Shown here piece after piece: positions 63,010-64,000 of a DNA stretch of 64,000 bases; position 1 is the first letter of the stretch, and each line of letters begins with the position of its first letter. The translations under genes and the position numbers were made by a program. The notes beneath the pieces are model-generated. The model did no database searches, was not told where the DNA came from, and saw nothing but the letters and a program-made list of their open reading frames with translations. This stretch comes from Immundisolibacter cernigliae (GTDB taxonomy: Bacteria > Pseudomonadota > Gammaproteobacteria > Immundisolibacterales > Immundisolibacteraceae), in NCBI RefSeq assembly GCF_001697225.1, contig NZ_CP014671.1, forward strand, positions 1,860,001 through 1,924,000. Direction: 5' to 3'.

Positions 63010-64000
63010 TCAGCGCAAGGCCGGCATCACGTCGCGCGCGAACAGTTGCAACGTGCGCGCCACCTGCCACTCGGCCTGGCCGCCAAAATCGGCCATCAGC
63101 GCCAGCTCCTGGAAATCGTAATGACGCTCGCGAAAACGCTGCAACCAGGGGATGAACTGGCTGGGCGTGCCGACGAAGGCAATGTCGTTGGCCAGCACCG
63201 ACTCGAAGGTGTATTCCTTCATCTGGTTCAGGAAGCCGCCGGCGTAGAAGTGGAAGCCACCGCCGCGCAGACGCTCCTTGACCTCCTCGTTATTGATCGA
63301 TTCCTGCGGTACCACCAGGTTGGCGTAGCTGCGCATCATCGGCTCGCGCGCCTCGCGCAGGGCAGTGGCCTCGTCATCGGCCAGGAACACCGGCACCACC
63401 AGGCCGACCTGCGGCGTGTTGCCAGCTTCCTTTGCCGCCGCGGTATAGGCATTGACCGCTTCGGTAAACAGCGGCGGTGGCGCCGCGCCAACCACCACAC
63501 CGCCGCCGCGCCGGCCAGCGTCGCCAAACACGCGCGCGCTGGTGCCGGTCTGGAAGATTTTCAGGCTCGGCTGCAGCGGCTTTGGCACCACCTCGACATC
63601 GCGCACGTTGTAGTGCTTCCCTTCAAAAGAGAAGCGCTCGTTGCTCCAGGCGCGCTGCAGGATTTCGAGCGATTCCTCGTACAGGCCGATGCTGTCGGCC
63701 ATCGGCACGCTGGCCGGGTCGTACAGCCAGCCGTGACCGCGGCCTACACCGACTTCCAGCCGCCCGTCCGTGAGGTGATCGCACTGCGCGATTTCGGCGG
63801 CCAGCACCATTGGATTGTGTACCGGCAGGGTGTGGCACATGGCCCGAAAGCGGATGTTTTTCGAGCGCTGCGCTGCGGCGGCGAAGAACGCCAGTGGGTT
63901 GACCGAAATGGAGAAGGTGGGGAAGAAGTGATGTTCCAGGGTCATGAATACGTCATAACCGAGCGCATCGCCCAGCTCCACGCTGCGCAGGGTCTCGTCA
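63010..64000 (-). CDS. Luciferase-like (LLM) flavin-dependent monooxygenase, 5' end beyond the window
   Basis: At least 330 residues of a bacterial-luciferase-like protein are present, running off the right edge. It has the TIM-barrel pattern: TLEHHFFPTFSISVNPLAFF near the start, RFRAMCHTLPVHNPMVLAAE, and GRLEVGVGRGHGWL. This last is the F420/FMN-type loop of the LLM family. Such enzymes oxidise alkanes, aldehydes or sulfonates with reduced flavin. The gene heads the catabolic operon seen here and is probably involved in the first oxidation step. The true start lies outside. Confidence 0.85.
   Translation of the reverse strand, partial: DETLRSVELGDALGYDVFMTLEHHFFPTFSISVNPLAFFAAAAQRSKNIRFRAMCHTLPVHNPMVLAAEIAQCDHLTDGRLEVGVGRGHGWLYDPASVPMADSIGLYEESLEILQRAWSNERFSFEGKHYNVRDVEVVPKPLQPSLKIFQTGTSARVFGDAGRRGGGVVVGAAPPPLFTEAVNAYTAAAKEAGNTPQVGLVVPVFLADDEATALREAREPMMRSYANLVVPQESINNEEVKERLRGGGFHFYAGGFLNQMKEYTFESVLANDIAFVGTPSQFIPWLQRFRERHYDFQELALMADFGGQAEWQVARTLQLFARDVMPALR

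Overview
The window is high-GC DNA with tightly packed genes, many joined by 4-base ATGA, GTGA or TTGA overlaps. It looks like a gammaproteobacterial chromosome. The support is the order pyrR-pyrB-pyrC' with a catalytically dead PyrC', the yqgE-ruvX pair, the proteobacterial gshA/gshB pair, a complete pho/pst block and LptF/LptG. I cannot name a genus from sequence alone. No rRNA, tRNA, CRISPR array or insertion sequence was seen.

Layout. 1-591: end of a glutathione reductase gene and a gamma-carbonic-anhydrase-like gene. 802-8948 (minus strand): a phosphate-starvation regulon in the order phoB-phoR-porin-pstS-pstC-pstA-pstB-phoU. It has candidate Pho boxes before phoB and before the porin, and hairpins before pstS and before pstC. 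8960-17644: dienelactone hydrolase, pyrimidine genes (PyrK-like, pyrC', pyrB, pyrR), ruvX, yqgE, tonB, gshB and gshA. pyrR and tonB each carry a one-base homopolymer contraction that breaks the frame. 17798-24775: kup, msrA, rimO, an aminotransferase, and an rnfB-like/nth/DUF1841 string.

25145-34751 is a defence operon of seven overlapping genes: hsdM, hsdS, a small membrane protein, a DUF4868-type protein, a chimeric 173-residue ORF, hsdR and a YgjP-like metallopeptidase. The membrane/DUF4868 pair resembles the Kiwa anti-phage system placed inside a type I restriction-modification operon. The chimeric ORF starts with a copy of the HsdR N-terminus and ends like an AlbA_2/RecG-type protein.

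35036-56962 is the most interesting region, a large lipid/glycolipid locus. Its core is bacterial sphingolipid synthesis: serine palmitoyltransferase, a dedicated acyl carrier protein, an acyl-AMP ligase, a CerR-like reductase and a GNAT-type ceramide synthase. Around this lie a desaturase, a lipid kinase, a Tam41-like nucleotidyltransferase, a CDP-alcohol phosphotransferase, a metallophosphoesterase, two sugar/alcohol-type nucleotidyltransferases, LptF/LptG, a glycosyltransferase-ELM1 fusion, a 2OG-Fe(II) oxygenase and three further glycosyl/polysaccharide transferases. Together they suggest synthesis, head-group activation (possibly through a CDP-lipid), glycosylation and perhaps export of an unusual sphingolipid.

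57104-64000 (minus strand) is a catabolic cluster: two-domain VOC protein, AtoE-type short-chain fatty acid transporter, FlK-like thioesterase, ADP-forming acyl-CoA synthetase, cytochrome c lipoprotein, an unknown small protein and a luciferase-like monooxygenase that runs off the window. A family of about 65-bp REP-like elements punctuates many gene gaps.
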